Shown here: positions 50,102 to 60,751 of the stretch, in pieces
How positions within the stretch are numbered: the stretch's first letter is position 1
How the letters are laid out: every line of letters starts with the position of its first letter
Source: Physella acuta
Taxonomy: Eukaryota > Mollusca > Gastropoda > Physidae
Assembly: GCF_028476545.1 (NCBI RefSeq)
Contig: NW_026732295.1
Coordinates: 62,001 to 126,000 of the forward strand
Reading direction: 5' to 3'
DNA length: 64,000 nucleotides
The notes under the pieces: generated by a model
Databases searched by the model: none
Seen by the model: only the letters and a program-made list of their open reading frames with translations
What the model was told of the DNA's origin: nothing
Position numbers and translations under genes: made by a program

Positions 50102-50231
50102 GTAGCTGTTCTCTGTTGCCCATTGAACTTGATGATGTGGTAGATTGGACTAACTTGCGTGATTGATATGTCACAACAACATCCGGACTTGGCCAGGACT
50201 AAAATAATTTTGTTTTTAGGTTTTGCATGAT

Positions 50232-50318
50232 TCGATGAAAGCGGTCAATAGAGCAGTCGATAAAAGCAGTCGATGAAAGCAGTCGATGAAAGCAGTCGAT
50301 GAAGCAGTCGATGAAGCA
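50232..50318. repeat. Short tandem repeat in the 3' UTR
   Basis: Five to six copies of agcagtcgatga with 1-3 extra bases, inside the predicted 3' UTR of the minus-strand gene. Confidence 0.85.
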
Positions 50319-50334
50319 GCCCACACACGACAAA

Positions 50335-50470
50335 TTAGATTTGGTTCATTTCAGCCCTCAGGCAGTGCTCAATGATTGGTGGTTCATCCCTTGAACTCGT
50401 GACCTTGCCCGACCTTGGCCTACTATGCTCTAGACTGCTGTCCTGGTTGTGGGCCGCATCCAGGTGTCGT
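50335..50470 (-). CDS. Last exon of minus-strand coiled-coil-like gene
   Basis: The 3' splice site gcttacag precedes the exon. It takes one base to complete the codon left open by the exon at 54,145 (giving Arg), then runs 44 sense codons to TAA. The peptide is polar and ends EPPIIEHCLRAEMNQI. Matching phase, a plausible stop and a downstream AATAAA support it. The upstream intron ends in a G-rich minisatellite only a few bases from this exon (C-rich on the coding strand, so it may supply the pyrimidine tract). Family unknown. Without transcript data this is a moderately confident call. Confidence 0.6.
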
Positions 50471-50476
50471 CTGTAA

Positions 50477-53400
50477 GCGTCTCGGTGGAGGCGGGTCTGG
50501 GGGGTGTCACAAGATTTACTTTACAGAACATAGTACTCGATAAATGGAGGCGGGTCTGGGGGGTGTCACAAGATTTACTTTACAGAACATTGTACTCGAT
50601 AAATAGTTGCGGCTATAGGGGGAGGCGGGTCTGGGGGGTGTCACAAGATTTACATTACAGAACATTGTACTCGATAAATGGAGGCGGCTATAGGGGGAGG
50701 CGGGTCTGGGGGGTGTCACAAGATTTGCATTACAGAACATAGTACTCGATAAATGGAGGCGGCTATAGGGGGGAGGCGGGACTGGGGGGTGTCACAAGAT
50801 TTACATTACAGAACATTGTACTCGATAAATGGAGGCGTCTATAGGGGGAGGCGGGTCTGGGGGGTGTCACAAGATTTACATTACAGAACATAGTACTCGA
50901 TAAATGGAGGCGGGTCTGGGGGGAGGCGGGTCTGGGGGGTGTCACAAGATTTACATTACAGAACATAGTACTCGATAAATGGAGGCGGGTCTGGGGGGAG
51001 GCGGGTCTGGGGGGAGGCGGGTCTGGGGGGTGTCACAAGATTTACTTTACAGAACATAGTACTCGATAAATGGAGGCGGGTCTGGGGGGTGTCACAAGAT
51101 TTACTTTACAGAACATTGTACTCGATAAATAGTTGCGGCTATAGGGGGAGGCGGGTCTGGGGGGTGTCACAAGATTTACATTACAGAACATTGTACTCGA
51201 TAAATGGAGGCGGCTATAGGGGGAGGCGGGTCTGGGGGGTGTCACAAGATTTGCATTACAGAACATAGTACTCGATAAATGGAGGCGGCTATAGGGGGGA
51301 GGCGGGACTGGGGGGTGTCACAAGATTTACATTACAGAACATTGTACTCGATAAATAGTTGCGGCTATAGGGGGAGGCGGGTCTGGGGGGTGTCACAAGA
51401 TTTACATTACAGAACATTGTACTCGATAAATGGAGGCGGCTATAGGGGGAGGCGGGTCTGGGGGGTGTCACAAGATTTGCATTACAGAACATAGTACTCG
51501 ATAAATGGAGGCGGCTATAGGGGGGAGGCGGGACTGGGGGGTGTCACAAGATTTACATTACAGAACATTGTACTCGATAAATGGAGGCGTCTATAGGGGG
51601 AGGCGGGTCTGGGGGGTGTCACAAGATTTACATTACAGAACATAGTACTCGATAAATGGAGGCGGGTCTGGGGGGAGGCGGGTCTGGGGGGTGTCACAAG
51701 ATTTACATTACAGAACATAGTACTCGATAAATGGAGGCGGGTCTGGGGGGAGGCGGGTCTGGGGGGAGGCGGGTCTGGGGGGTGTCACAAGATTTACATT
51801 ACAGAACATTGTACTCGATAAATGGAGGCGGCTATAGGGGGAGGCGGGTCTGGGGGGTGTCACAAGATTTGCATTACAGAACATAGTACTCGATAAATGG
51901 AGGCGGCTATAGGGGGGAGGCGGGACTGGGGGGTGTCACAAGATTTACATTACAGAACATTGTACTCGATAAATAGTTGCGGCTATAGGGGGAGGCGGGT
52001 CTGGGGGGTGTCACAAGATTTACATTACAGAACATTGTACTCGATAAATGGAGGCGGCTATAGGGGGAGGCGGGTCTGGGGGGTGTCACAAGATTTGCAT
52101 TACAGAACATAGTACTCGATAAATGGAGGCGGCTATAGGGGGGAGGCGGGACTGGGGGGTGTCACAAGATTTACATTACAGAACATAGTACTCGATAAAT
52201 GGAGGCGGGTCTGGGGGGAGGCGGGTCTGGGGGGTGTCACAAGATTTACATTACAGAACATAGTACTCGATAAATGGAGGCGGGTCTGGGGGGAGGCGGG
52301 TCTGGGGGGAGGCGGGTCTGGGGGGTGTCACAAGATTTACTTTACAGAACATAGTACTCGATAAATGGAGGCGGGTCTGGGGGGTGTCACAAGATTTACT
52401 TTACAGAACATTGTACTCGATAAAAAGTTGCGGCTATAGGGGGAGGCGGGTCTGGGGGGTGTCACAAGATTTACATTACAGAACATTGTACTCGATAAAT
52501 GGAGGCGTCTATAGGGGGAGGCGGGTCTGGGGGGTGTCACAAGATTTACATTACAGAACATAGTACTCGATAAATGGAGGCGGGTCTGGGGGGAGGCGGG
52601 TCTGGGGGGTGTCACAAGATTTACATTACAGAACATAGTACTCGATAAATGGAGGCGGGTCTGGGGGGAGGCGGGTCTGGGGGGGGGGGTGTCACAAGAT
52701 TTACTTTACAGAACATAGTACTCGATAAATGGAGGCGGGTCTGGGGGGAGGCGGGTCTGGGGGGTGTCACAAGATTTACTTTACAGAACATTGTACTCGA
52801 TAAATGGAGGCGTCTCGGTGGAGGCGGGTCTGGGGGGTGTCACAAGATTTACTTTACAGAACAATGTACTCGATAAATGGAGGCGGGTCTGGGGGAGGCG
52901 GGTCTGGGGGTGTCACAAGATTTACTTTACAGAACATTTTACTCGATAAATGGAGGCGGGTCTGGGGGGAGGCGGGTCTGGGGGGAGGCGGGTCTGGGGG
53001 GGGGGGGTGTCACAAGATTTACTTTACAGAACATAGTACTCGATAAATGGAGGCGGGTCTGGGGGGAGGCGGGTCTGTGGGGTGTCACAAGATTTGCATT
53101 ACAGAACATTGTACTCGATAAAAGGAGGCGGCTATAGGGGGGAGGCGGGTCTGGGGGGTGCCACAAGATTTACATTAAAGAACATAGTACTCGATAAATG
53201 GAGGCGGCTATAGGGGGAGGCGGGTTTGGGGAAGGGGGAGGGAGGCACAAGATTTACGTTACAGAACATTGTACTCGATAAATGGAGGCGGCTATAGGGG
53301 GGAAGGGGGGTGTCACAAGATTTACATTAAAGAACATTGTACTCGATAAATGGAGGCGGCTATAGGGAGAAGGGGGGGGGGGTCACAAGAGTTACATTAA

Positions 53401-53560
53401 AAAACATTGTACTCAATAAATGAAGGCGGTTCTGGGGGGGGGGGGGGGCAGAAGATTTACATTAAAGAACGTTGTACTAATAAATGGAAACTGGTCTGGT
53501 GGTGTCGCAAGAGTCACATTAGAGAACATTGTGCTCGATAAATCAATTACATCGTTAATA
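50477..53560. repeat. G-rich minisatellite, roughly 40 variable units
   Basis: Units of about 57-95 bp combine tgtcacaagatttacatt, acagaacattgtactcg and ataaatggaggcgg with one to three copies of ggaggcgggtctgggg. Larger blocks recur: 50,763 and 51,515 (752 apart), 51,289 and 51,907 (618 apart), 50,516 and 51,042 (526 apart). Units beyond 53,160 are progressively decayed. It fills much of the last intron of the minus-strand gene. Many units have four closely spaced G runs, so G-quadruplex formation on the plus strand is plausible. Confidence 0.95.
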
Positions 53561-53859
53561 CCGTCTGCTCAATATATTATTTTTGTTGCTAAATTTTTAA
53601 CAGCACTAAGTTATCGATAAAAATAAAACATTTCCTAGATAAAAATACTACCGATTAGCAAATAAATCAACGAAGACAACAATTTTTTACTTAAAAGTAA
53701 GCTTTCAAAAACAAAAGAAAACGAAAATAGAATAGAAGAAATACAAAATCCTTTACGCATTTGGTTAGCACAAACACACCGAAACACCTAAACGACAGGT
53801 TCGGACTACAGGGTCAAAACATTAATACAAACACAACGTTACAAACTCTACCAGACAAC
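53561..53859. other. AT-rich intron spacer
   Basis: No feature was recognised. Confidence 0.4.
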
Positions 53860-54060
53860 CAGAGGCGTAGAGGGGGGGGGGGGGGGCGGGGGGTACATAT
53901 GTCCCCGGGCGCCGACCTTAGGGCGCGTCATAATGGGTTAAAAAAAACAAATAAAAGCTCATTTTAGCTGCAGTTTTGCATTATAAATATAAAAAAAAAT
54001 ATATGGGGGGGGGGGCGCCAAATTGAAAGTTTGTCCCCGTGAAGGGTCGCTACGCCTCTG
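53860..54060. mobile_element. hAT-type MITE in an intron
   Basis: The terminal inverted repeats are CAGAGGCGTAG and its complement CTACGCCTCTG. Flanks cagacaac (53,852-53,859) and aagacaac (54,061-54,068) match at 7 of 8 bases. The interior is G runs and AT-rich sequence with no reading frame. Same terminal family as 47,776-48,066. Confidence 0.85.
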
Positions 54061-54144
54061 AAGACAACTAAACATTAACAACTTGAAACCACATGACACA
54101 TGTCACCACTAAAACAAGCTTACCCCACCTGTCACCTGACTCAC

Positions 54145-54211
54145 CTGTTGCTGCTCAGCTTAAGCCTCTCGTACTCATCCAGAACTTTGTCGGCGTCGTA
54201 GTTGCTTTTGT
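54145..54211 (-). CDS. Internal exon, coiled-coil-like gene
   Basis: The 67-nt exon is flanked by gatctgtctccag and gtgagtca. Taking the single T left by the exon at 55,693 it starts with Tyr, and reads on through KSNYDADK to DADKVLDEYERLKLSSN, acidic/basic with a helical appearance. It ends two bases into a codon, matching the last exon. The opposite-strand 129-codon frame here is only a shadow. Confidence 0.65.
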
Positions 54212-54922
54212 CTGGAGACAGATCAATCAACAAGATCAAGGTCAAACATCGGCAAGCTCTTCTAATATTTTCCCAACGTTACATCTAAACAAAGCTGTTC
54301 ATGTTTCCTTAGCAACAAATGTCGTGACACAAGTGCTTCCCCTTAGGAAACGCATTTCTCCCGTCAATTACCTCCCTGCTCATGCTGAGTTGAATCATTT
54401 CGATAAACAGGGGATTAAAAACAGAAGCAAAAAGAATAAAAATAGAATCATTTTTACGTGGCAAGTTAGACTGCTTCCGTGAATAATTAGCAGCTTCCGT
54501 GAATTCTTTAACCTTTTAGGCCATATATGATTATACACATTCTCAATAATAAATAAAAAAAAAATTGTAACTAGTGTATTTACAACAACAACACCGTAAT
54601 TGGCTATCAACGGAATCATGGACAAGGTCAAGGCCAAAACCGAACAGAGCAATTTTGTAACTGTGACGTACAAAAAGATGTTGCTTATTTGGTGTGAGTA
54701 AAATATAATTTAACTTGTCAACAATACAAGATACTTGGTGTAAACAAGTTCTTTTGTAACCAACGTAGTAGACGCCGAGGGACCAACCAATACAAATTAT
54801 GACGCCATTGGTGCTACCGAAATAGAATGGTTTGACCTTGACATATCTAGCACAACGTCTGGGTGTGTGTATAATAAATTAATATCGCTACTTTTGGGTA
54901 TGGGCGCAGGAATGCCTAGAGA
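54212..54922. other. Intron spacer
   Basis: AT-rich. No repeat or gene was recognised. Confidence 0.4.
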
Positions 54923-55050
54923 ATGATCGGAGCAAAAAGTCCGAGAGAAGGATCGGAGCAAAACGTCCGAGAGAAGGATCGGAGCAAAAAGTCCGAGAGA
55001 AGGATCGGAGCAAAAAGTCCGAGAGAAGGATCGGAGCAAAAAGTCCGAGA
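54923..55050. repeat. 26-bp minisatellite, about 5 copies
   Basis: The unit contains gatcggagcaaaaagtcc followed by gagagaag. Both strands are free of stops in some frames, giving short spurious frames. Confidence 0.95.
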
Positions 55051-55144
55051 AACAGAAAGAACTGATGTGAGGACGGAGACAGAATGTAATTGGCCTAGGC
55101 TATGGTGGGCCATAGGTGCAACTAGAGACATCGTGTTTGATTGA

Positions 55145-55300
55145 GGATGGTTTGTGGCAGAGAGCTGGCTCATTAAGAGTACCTTGATTGTGGCAGGGAG
55201 TTGGCTCATTAAGAGTACCTTGATTGTGGCAGGGAGTTGGCTCATTAAGAGTACCTTGATTGTGGCAGGGAGCTGGTTCATTAAAAGTACCTTGAGTGGA
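55145..55300. repeat. 36-bp tandem repeat, 4 copies
   Basis: The unit contains gtggcagggagttggctc followed by attaagagtaccttg. Confidence 0.93.
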
Positions 55301-55692
55301 GCCGTCACGGAGAATGATTGAAGGCAGAATACAGTGTTAGTAGAACGTGAGATACGGAGTGATACAGTGTGTGGACATGTGGCATTGGAGGTCTGTTGAT
55401 TTTCATTATTCTAAGAACACTGATGTTTCTGAAGAAATAAAGTGTTCTAAAGGCCGAAATCAAGAGCCATTTCAGACTTTGGCCGGTCCGTCCTGGCCAG
55501 TCCGCGGATTGGCCGGTCAAAGGCCGAAATCAAGTTAAGTTTCGGACTTTGACCGGTCAATGGGAGGCGATATTGGCCAATGCGTGCTTTGGCCGACTTC
55601 GGGCTTTGACCGTAACATATATATATATATATATACATATACACACATATAATGTAGGCCTTCTTCAGCTCAGGGCTACTGTAGTTACTCAC
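55301..55692. other. Intron spacer with a local ggccg-rich repeat
   Basis: Between 55,450 and 55,615 the phrases ggccgaaatcaag, gactttgaccggtcaa and ttggcc recur in irregular order. A short TA microsatellite ends it at about 55,617-55,634. Confidence 0.6.
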
Positions 55693-55798
55693 AAGCTAAT
55701 GAGTCAATCGCCCTCTCCCTCCTCTCGGCTCTGCTGTATATGCGGTCTACGTCACCGTCCATGCTGTGTGACGTATACAGTCGATCTCTCTGACGTAA
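55693..55798 (-). CDS. Internal exon, coiled-coil-like gene
   Basis: A strong 3' splice site (gtgttttgtctttcag) and 5' splice site (gtgagtaa) bound 106 nt. The frame that stays open begins LRQRD and includes DRIYSRAERRERAIDSLA, highly charged like the other exons. It starts in phase 0 and ends one base into a codon, fitting the exon at 54,145. It does not fit the exon at 59,835, which ends one base into a codon, so a small exon is likely missing between them or this exon starts slightly further in. Confidence 0.6.
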
Positions 55799-58300
55799 CT
55801 GAAAGACAAAACACAAGCTACGTAATCTGATAGTTCATACGAATCTTATTGCATGGTATCATATACATATGAATAAGAGTATACGCATCGTCCTTCAACA
55901 CTACGCATCATGTTATTTGTATTTTATGTGGTGTTTTCTGTAATAATGTTGATGTCTGTGATGACGCACGTTTACGTCAGATAGGTCAAACAGAAGAAAT
56001 CAGAAACAGAGCATAGCGTAGTTAGGTAGACCAATAGAAATACAAGAGATGACGGGTCACATGTGGCGGTCAGATGACCACTGAAGCGTGGGTCAGTAGT
56101 TAGGTAGCACTTAGAGAGAGGTAGCGCTAGGGGAAAGATGTAGAGAGTTAAAAGTAGATAGTGTTAGGGATGGTCATGTGAGCGTGTAGGGAGAAGTCAA
56201 GTGTTATTTGTAGTTAGATGGTGTTCGTAGATAGTCGCTTTGATGCGTAAATAAAGAACTGTATTATATTGAATTGAAATTTGTGTTCATTCCACACTGT
56301 ACCAGGCGTACATAAGAAGAGGCGACCCCGTAGGAAGAATATATACCGTATGCTCATTACGGAGCATACAGTTATATATAGAACACAAACTTTCTACAAC
56401 CCCACCCTCACAATGTACTAAAGCGAAATGGTTTGTCACATGTCAAGTATACGTGGGCCTGGTACTCCTGCATTTAGCATCATGACCTGTTCCTATGATA
56501 GGCAGGTTAGGGTGACTCGGCGTCTGACCGTCCTTTGATGGGCAGGTTAGGATGTCCCTATGTCTGACCTGCTCTTGATTAGCTTGCAGTTTTTTTTAAA
56601 TTTATTTATACACACACATCCGGGGTTTGCCGTATGTGTGCTGCACCGGGGTTTCCCGTTTGTCTGGTGTATCGGGGTTTCCCTGTTTTTTGGTGCGACA
56701 AAGCGCTGTTGTAAAGCTTGACCGGCAGGTAGGTTGTGTCAAGCTGACCCGGTGATACTGGCTTGATACAAGGGCAGGCAAGGTATCCATGATGGGGGTG
56801 TCATGTCAGGGTAGCCTGACATGTCAAGGCAGTCACGTTATGGCAGATATTTAATATGTAGCCAAAATCAGCGAGTCTGTAGTTTAAAGTGTCCAGATGC
56901 TAATCTCAAGGTAGCCAATACACGGTAATGATAGCATAACAGCTAGAATAGTGGTAGCAATGTATAGGTAGCCGAGAAACAAATCGATCTCTGGGTGCAA
57001 TAAGGTTAGGGACGTAAAATGCTATTTCACACGCTGTTTTGTTGAGCGCAGCCGCAAGACATACATTATATTTAAAGCAGATAATACTGGACCAATAAAA
57101 TATAATTAAATAGTTAAGTCATTATGTCTTTATCACGGAAAAATACTACTTTTCTGCCTCTTTTATTTACAGCGAGCAATTTCTAAATCGAACGTTAAAA
57201 AAAATGCATTTTTTTTTTTACTGGTTCAAGATTGGCTAAAAAAGGTTACAAAAAAAAAAAAAAAAAAAAGCACGTCATTTCGCATAATGAACCAGTTAAA
57301 TACCATAAGTGGATGCACCAGTAATCGTGTTTTGCATGTCAACTGATTCTATCGTGTGTAGCATGTCAGCCGATTGTATCGTGTGTTGACTGTCAATAAT
57401 ATTGTTTACGTTGCGTGTGGGTATGGCGTCTAGACTCTAAACGACGATTTACCGTAATAAAGTGTCCTTTGATGTCTTCAAGTGTTGAACTTCTGTTAAA
57501 CCCGCGACGGATTTCATTGTGTAGACTGATTGCGGGGGGTCCAACACCATGAATGACGACTTCTGAACTCCATAATTGCTACAATTTTAATGCTACACAT
57601 CATCCCAGTCAGGAGAGTAACTACACCCCCCTAGTCAGGAAAGTAACGTTAACTTATGGGACGACTCCCACAGTTTCCACGTTGGTATTAAAAGTCAATC
57701 TCAGGCAGGTCATTGCATGCTGTTGTCCTGTTCTACAGCTGTTATTGTTGTCTATAAGGCTGTTCATGAATGCTGTTGTCCTGTTCTACAGCTTTCATCA
57801 GAAGACATAAATCCCCAGCCACAAGACACGACCCAGTTTTCTTCCATACCCCCTGGCGTATCGTGGAGCTGATAAATATCGAACCTACCCAAGACCGCGA
57901 CGTCGAATCTATGCTAACGCACTGAATTTGATGTTTCGGTAATCGGACGGGTCACGCACAGGCCCAACGAGGCCCACTTGGGTCATATCGATACTAATTT
58001 AAATATTGTCTTCAGATTTCCGACAAGTTACGACGACTATTGTTGTTTATGGTTGCCTAGCTCTTATCTGGGAGTTCAAAAGCCAAATAATCGGTTACAC
58101 GAAGTACAATTTGTATGCAGAATATCCGTTTTTACATCTTTAAGTAGCTCTTTATCAGTTGTGTACTAAGTTAATTGTGTTAATAAATTAATTAAGACTA
58201 ATTAGTGTAGAGCTTGGTTATTTTCTGGGTGATGTGTATCTGTCGTTTTGTCTGAATCAGATAATTTCAGTGTTTTAGGTTCATGATGTCAATGGCTTTA
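55799..58300. other. Long intron, no coding exon recognised
   Basis: It holds a hairpin (gtatgctc...gagcatac) at about 56,349-56,371, two loose repeats (gggcaggttagg near 56,500-56,560; tgctgttgtcctgttctacag at about 57,718 and 57,772) and an A run at 57,251-57,270. A stretch at about 55,930-56,320 has a possible LTR look (see rejected items). No exon with good splice sites was found. Confidence 0.4.
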
Positions 58301-58535
58301 GTCCCCACATACCGTCTTCACATGTGGGTACCCACATACCGTCTTAACACGTGGGTACTCACATAACGTCTTAACATGTGGGTACCCACATAACGTCTTA
58401 ACATGTGGGTACCCACATAACGTCTTCACATGTGGGTACCCACATAACGTCTTCACATGTGGGTGCCCACATAGCGTTTTAACACGTGGGCACCCACATA
58501 ACGTCTTCACATGTGGATACTCACAAAACGTCTTA
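58301..58535. repeat. 27-bp minisatellite, about 9 copies
   Basis: The unit contains acatgtgggtacccacat followed by aacgtctt. The core tgtgggtacccaca is self-complementary, so each unit can form a short hairpin. Confidence 0.94.
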
Positions 58536-58540
58536 ACACG

Positions 58541-58866
58541 TATGACTCCACACGTTAGTACCCACACAGTGACTCCATATGTTAGTACCCAAACAGTGAC
58601 TCCATATGTTAGTACCTACACAGTGACTCCATATGTTGGTACCCAAACAGTGACTCCATATGTTAGTACCCAAACAGTGACTCCATATGTTAGTACCTAC
58701 ACAGTGACTCCATATGTTAGTACCCAAACAGTGACTCCATATGTTAGTACCCAAACAGTGACTCCATATGTTAGTACCCAAACAGTGACGCCATATGTTA
58801 GTACCCAAACAGTGACTCCATATGTTAGTACCCAAACAGTGACTCCATATGTTAGTACCCACATAC
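58541..58866. repeat. 27-bp minisatellite, 12 copies
   Basis: The unit contains gtgactccatatgttagt followed by acccaaaca. It has the same period as the preceding array and shares gtaccca at the same place, so the two are probably diverged halves of one array. The unit is open on both strands, giving nine-residue repeats (VTPYVSTQT on plus, GTNIWSHCL on minus). Confidence 0.95.
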
Positions 58867-59065
58867 CTCTACACAAATCACAACCCACATTCACCACACC
58901 GAATCAACCACACACATTTCCACACACTAACTAAACCCCACATAGGTAACTAACTTGACCCCACCGAGTCAAGTTCATTAATCTAACATGTATTTAACTG
59001 ATTGCTGTGTGATTGGCGGTCCCTACATATTGATGAAAACGGTCGAATCATGGGCAGTTAATTAC

Positions 59066-59285
59066 CCCATGTAAAAACGAATCGAATTCTGAAAATGTCT
59101 TACACCGTGTGAGAACGAATAGAATTCTGAAAATGTCTTACACCGTGTGAGAACGAATAGAATTTTCACAATGTCTTACCCCGCGTGGGAACGAAAGAAT
59201 TCTGAAAATGCCTTACCCCGTGTAAGAACGAATAGAATTCTGAAAATGTCCTACCCTAAGAATTCTGAAAATGTCTTACCCTGTG
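59066..59285. repeat. 38-bp minisatellite, about 5 copies
   Basis: The unit contains gaattctgaaaatgtcttac followed by a GTGTGAGAACGAATA-type stretch. On minus each intact unit shows cattttcag, about 23 nt, then gtaaga: the look of a tiny exon between splice sites. See findings. Confidence 0.92.
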
Positions 59286-59486
59286 TGGGAAGGGTGTGGG
59301 TGACCTGTCCATCCATCCAGGGCGCCTGTAGCCCTCAGCAGGTACCGTCTTTGGTGGAGCGTAGCGGACATTGACTGGTGGACAAAAGGGATGTAAACAG
59401 ACTAGTTAATTAGGTAAATAACACAATGTTGTGAGGTACTAATATAAAGCTTACCACAAATACCTGACGTCTATATCGTACTTCAG
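59286..59486. other. Unique intron spacer
   Basis: No exon is called. A 21-nt minus-strand segment between gggctacag and gtcacc near 59,310-59,331 looks exon-like but has the wrong phase. Confidence 0.35.
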
Positions 59487-59838
59487 ACCCTACCCTACCT
59501 AGCCCAGTAATCACGTGATACCCTACCTAGCCCAGTGATCACCTGATACCCTACCTAGCCCAGTGATCACGTGATACCCTACCTAGCCCAGTGATCACCT
59601 GATACCCTACCTAGCCCAGTGATCACCTGATACCCTACCTAGCCCAGTGATACCCTGATACCCTACCTAGCCCAGTGATCACGTGATACCCTACCTAGCC
59701 CAGTGATCACGTGATACCCTACCTAGCCCAGTGATCACGTGATACCCTACCTAGCCCAGTGATCACGTGATACCCTACCTAGCCCAGTGATCACGTGATA
59801 CCCTACCTAGCCCAGTGATCACGTGATACCCTACCTAG
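59487..59838. repeat. 28-bp minisatellite that repeats a 5' splice site
   Basis: About 12-13 copies with landmarks ccctacctagcccagtgat and cacgtgat. On minus every unit contains gggctag followed by gtaggg, the very junction at which the adjacent exon (59,835-59,969) ends. The array therefore begins at the exon edge and runs into the intron. Confidence 0.95.
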
Positions 59839-59969
59839 CCCTGTCTTGTCCAGACTCCTCAGTGCCTCCTCCTGCTGACGTAGCAGCGCCCTCTGCTGGG
59901 CCTCCAGCTTAATGTTGGTCTCCGGCAGCTCGGGGTACATCCGTCTGAAGGCTTTCCGTGTCTCCGCCT
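59835..59969 (-). CDS. Internal exon, coiled-coil-like gene
   Basis: Bounded by the 3' splice site ctatactctgacag and the donor ctag/gtaggg. The 135-nt exon opens with two bases that complete Glu with the G left by the exon at 60,227. It encodes ETRKAFRRMYPELPE, then LEAQQRALLRQQEEALRSL, a helix rich in Leu, Gln, Glu and Arg typical of coiled coils. It is GC-rich relative to its surroundings, which supports real coding sequence. Family not recognised. Confidence 0.75.
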
Positions 59970-60135
59970 CTGTCAGAGTATAGCAGCACATTTAGAGCTA
60001 TTCCGTAATATGGAGTCAAGATACGACATCGTGAACTATTCCATTTTGGGGATTCGAGATACCACATTAGGAAAAACAGGGGTAGACAATCTTAAACTTA
60101 AATTCAGCTAACAAGGGAAAACAAAATCTTCTCGA

Positions 60136-60158
60136 GTTAAATTCCTCCACCATCCTTC
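60136..60158 (-). other. Partial echo of exon sequence
   Basis: The plus-strand phrase attcctccaccatcct at about 60,141 also occurs within the exon at 60,227-60,300. Surrounding gtcatcag and aagtctg phrases repeat locally. A small tandem duplication of an exon piece, with no exon structure of its own, is likely. Confidence 0.5.
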
Positions 60159-60226
60159 AGTTATGTTTCTGTCATCAGTAAGTAAGTCTGTCATCAGTCA
60201 GGTAAGTCTGGCCTACCGTCTCTCAC

Positions 60227-60300
60227 CTTTATGCTTGAGGTAGTTGAATTCCTCCACCATCCTCCTGTTGGCGAGGTCTGAGTCTGGGGGTGTGGGAGGG
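60227..60300 (-). CDS. Internal exon, coiled-coil-like gene
   Basis: The 3' splice site is caaatatttccag and the donor is aaag/gtgaga. The 74-nt exon adds one base to finish a Pro codon from the exon at 62,799. It encodes a Pro-rich start (PPTPPDSD) followed by DLANRRMVEEFNYLKHK, and ends one base into a codon. Both junction phases agree with the neighbours. Confidence 0.72.
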
Positions 60301-60403
60301 CTGGAAATATTTGACAGACACGATTACTCGCGGTATCGATACTACAGCTATAAGTACAAGCTAAATATTTTACAGACATAATTTCTCGCGGTATCCTCTA
60401 GAG

Positions 60404-60751
60404 CAGGGGTTCCCAACCTTTTTTACTCTAGAGCACATTCTAAAATATCGGTAGGGTGGCGGGCACCACCTATTTTAAAACGACAAACTCCTTCCAGAGG
60501 CGTAGCGACCATTCCCGTCACCCGGGGACAAAACTTTCGATTTGCACCCCCCACACCCCTCAAACTTTCGATTTGCCCCCCCCCCCCTCAAATTTTCGAT
60601 TTGCCCCCCCCCCCCCCCCCGTCAAACTTTCGATTTCCATCCCCTTCAACCTTTCAATAATGTTTATGAAAAAATTCTGTCTCTGTCGAATAGTGTTAGG
60701 CGGGCACATACGAATCGTTCGGCGAGCGCCATGGCGCCATGGGAACCCCTG
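60404..60751. mobile_element. hAT-type element with a second element fragment inside
   Basis: The terminal inverted repeats are CAGGGGTTCCCA and TGGGAACCCCTG. Flanks ctctagag and ctctacag match at 7 of 8 bases. Inside, from 60,495, a second end CAGAGGCGTAGCGACC begins, with C runs and aaactttcgatttgc phrases as in the elements at 47,776 and 53,860, but its right end is not found. Non-autonomous. Confidence 0.82.

Noticed and set aside
50516-53166. Repeated frames in the G-rich array, for example MFCNVNLVTPPRPASP
   Set aside because: Translation of a tandem repeat within an intron. The frames vary with unit length.
55930-56320. Possible solo LTR
   Set aside because: An aataaa followed by a ...gtaca end and a gcgaccccg-like phrase resembles the edge of a retroelement LTR, but no matching second LTR, clear left end or target duplication could be seen. 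If real, it is an old fragment.
56602-56790. 62-codon minus-strand frame
   Set aside because: It spans loose repeats of a cggggtttccc phrase. No splice sites or known domain were seen.
58542-58934. 130-codon frame with a nine-residue repeat
   Set aside because: The 27-bp unit is open on both strands, and there is no start context, signal or non-repeat domain to support a protein.
59310-59331. 21-nt exon candidate between gggctacag and gtcacc
   Set aside because: Its phase would leave the same one-base overhang and not resolve the mismatch to the next exon, and the donor is weak.
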